From Candidatus Omnitrophota bacterium (GTDB taxonomy: Bacteria; Omnitrophota; Koll11; VGKN01): a DNA stretch of 5,054 nucleotides. Position numbers and translations under genes: made by a program. Location: positions 1-5,054 of the forward strand of contig VGKN01000133.1 in NCBI GenBank assembly GCA_016867055.1, written 5' to 3'. Shown here piece by piece: positions 5,002 to 5,054 of this stretch. A model generated the notes under the pieces. That model had not been told where the DNA came from and did no database searches. It worked only from the letters and a program-made list of their open reading frames with translations. Numbering within the stretch: the first letter of the stretch is position 1; each line of letters opens with the position of its first letter.

Positions 5002-5054
5002 TCATCTGCTTATTGAACTAATAAGTGCTATTAGGGGTAATAACATAGATATTA
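5002..5054 (-). CDS. Possible C-terminus of GspF-like inner-membrane platform protein (5' truncated by window edge)
   Basis: One minus frame enters from the window edge and stays open for 16 codons, ISMLLPLIALISSISR, ending at TGA (5004-5002). GspF/PilC proteins commonly end in a hydrophobic segment with an LLPI-like core, and gspF usually sits directly before gspG in T2SS operons, so this fits in place and character. Only 16 residues are visible and hydrophobic text is common in AT-rich DNA, so the call rests mostly on context. Confidence 0.45.
   Translation of the reverse strand, partial: ISMLLPLIALISSISR

Overview
The window is one block of minus-strand genes encoding the pseudopilin set of a type II secretion (T2SS) or closely related type IV-pilus-like machine. 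In transcription order, from the right edge leftwards, it holds: a fragment that may be the GspF C-terminus (5002-5054), major pseudopilin gspG (4436-4918), then gspH (3895-4356), gspI (3403-3822), gspJ (2742-3437), a very long gspK (538-2742), and the first 175 codons of an exported protein with a small beta-rich module and a TPR-like repeat (1-525, running off the window). Spacing is tight: 83, 79 and 72 nt gaps in the first half, then a 35-nt gspI/gspJ overlap, a 1-nt gspJ/gspK overlap and a 12-nt gap. One operon is the simplest reading, with a possible internal promoter in front of gspG.

The organism is AT-rich by eye and clearly a diderm bacterium. Diverged pseudopilins, dockerin/EF-hand-like loops in a surface protein, heptanucleotide repeats and a long GFTPP...GFTLIEL prepilin leader recall uncultivated lineages such as Candidatus Omnitrophica or neighbouring PVC-type phyla. 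That placement is an impression from memory and was not tested.

How the genes work together (family knowledge): GspG polymerises into the pseudopilus below the inner-membrane platform GspF; GspH, GspI, GspJ and GspK are minor pseudopilins, with I-J-K forming the initiating tip complex and GspK at the very tip. All five show a prepilin-type N-terminus; Glu+5 is present in G, H, I and J and absent in K, as usual.

Three things stand out. First, the tip protein GspK is 734 residues instead of roughly 300-330: a complete GspK-like portion ends near residue 305 and is followed by about 425 residues with EF-hand-like loops, a probable jelly-roll region and a C-terminal beta domain, suggesting a binding module at the pseudopilus tip. 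Second, a 113-bp inverted array of degenerate heptamers (398-510) is read through in frame as the N-terminus of the downstream secreted protein; a second heptamer array of different consensus covers the gspH stop and the gspH-gspI gap (3855-3903). Third, the gspG leader contains a 48-bp insertion-like unit bounded by an exact 10-bp direct repeat, which duplicates the GFT prepilin motif. No RNA genes, CRISPR arrays, transposases or convincing intrinsic terminators were seen.
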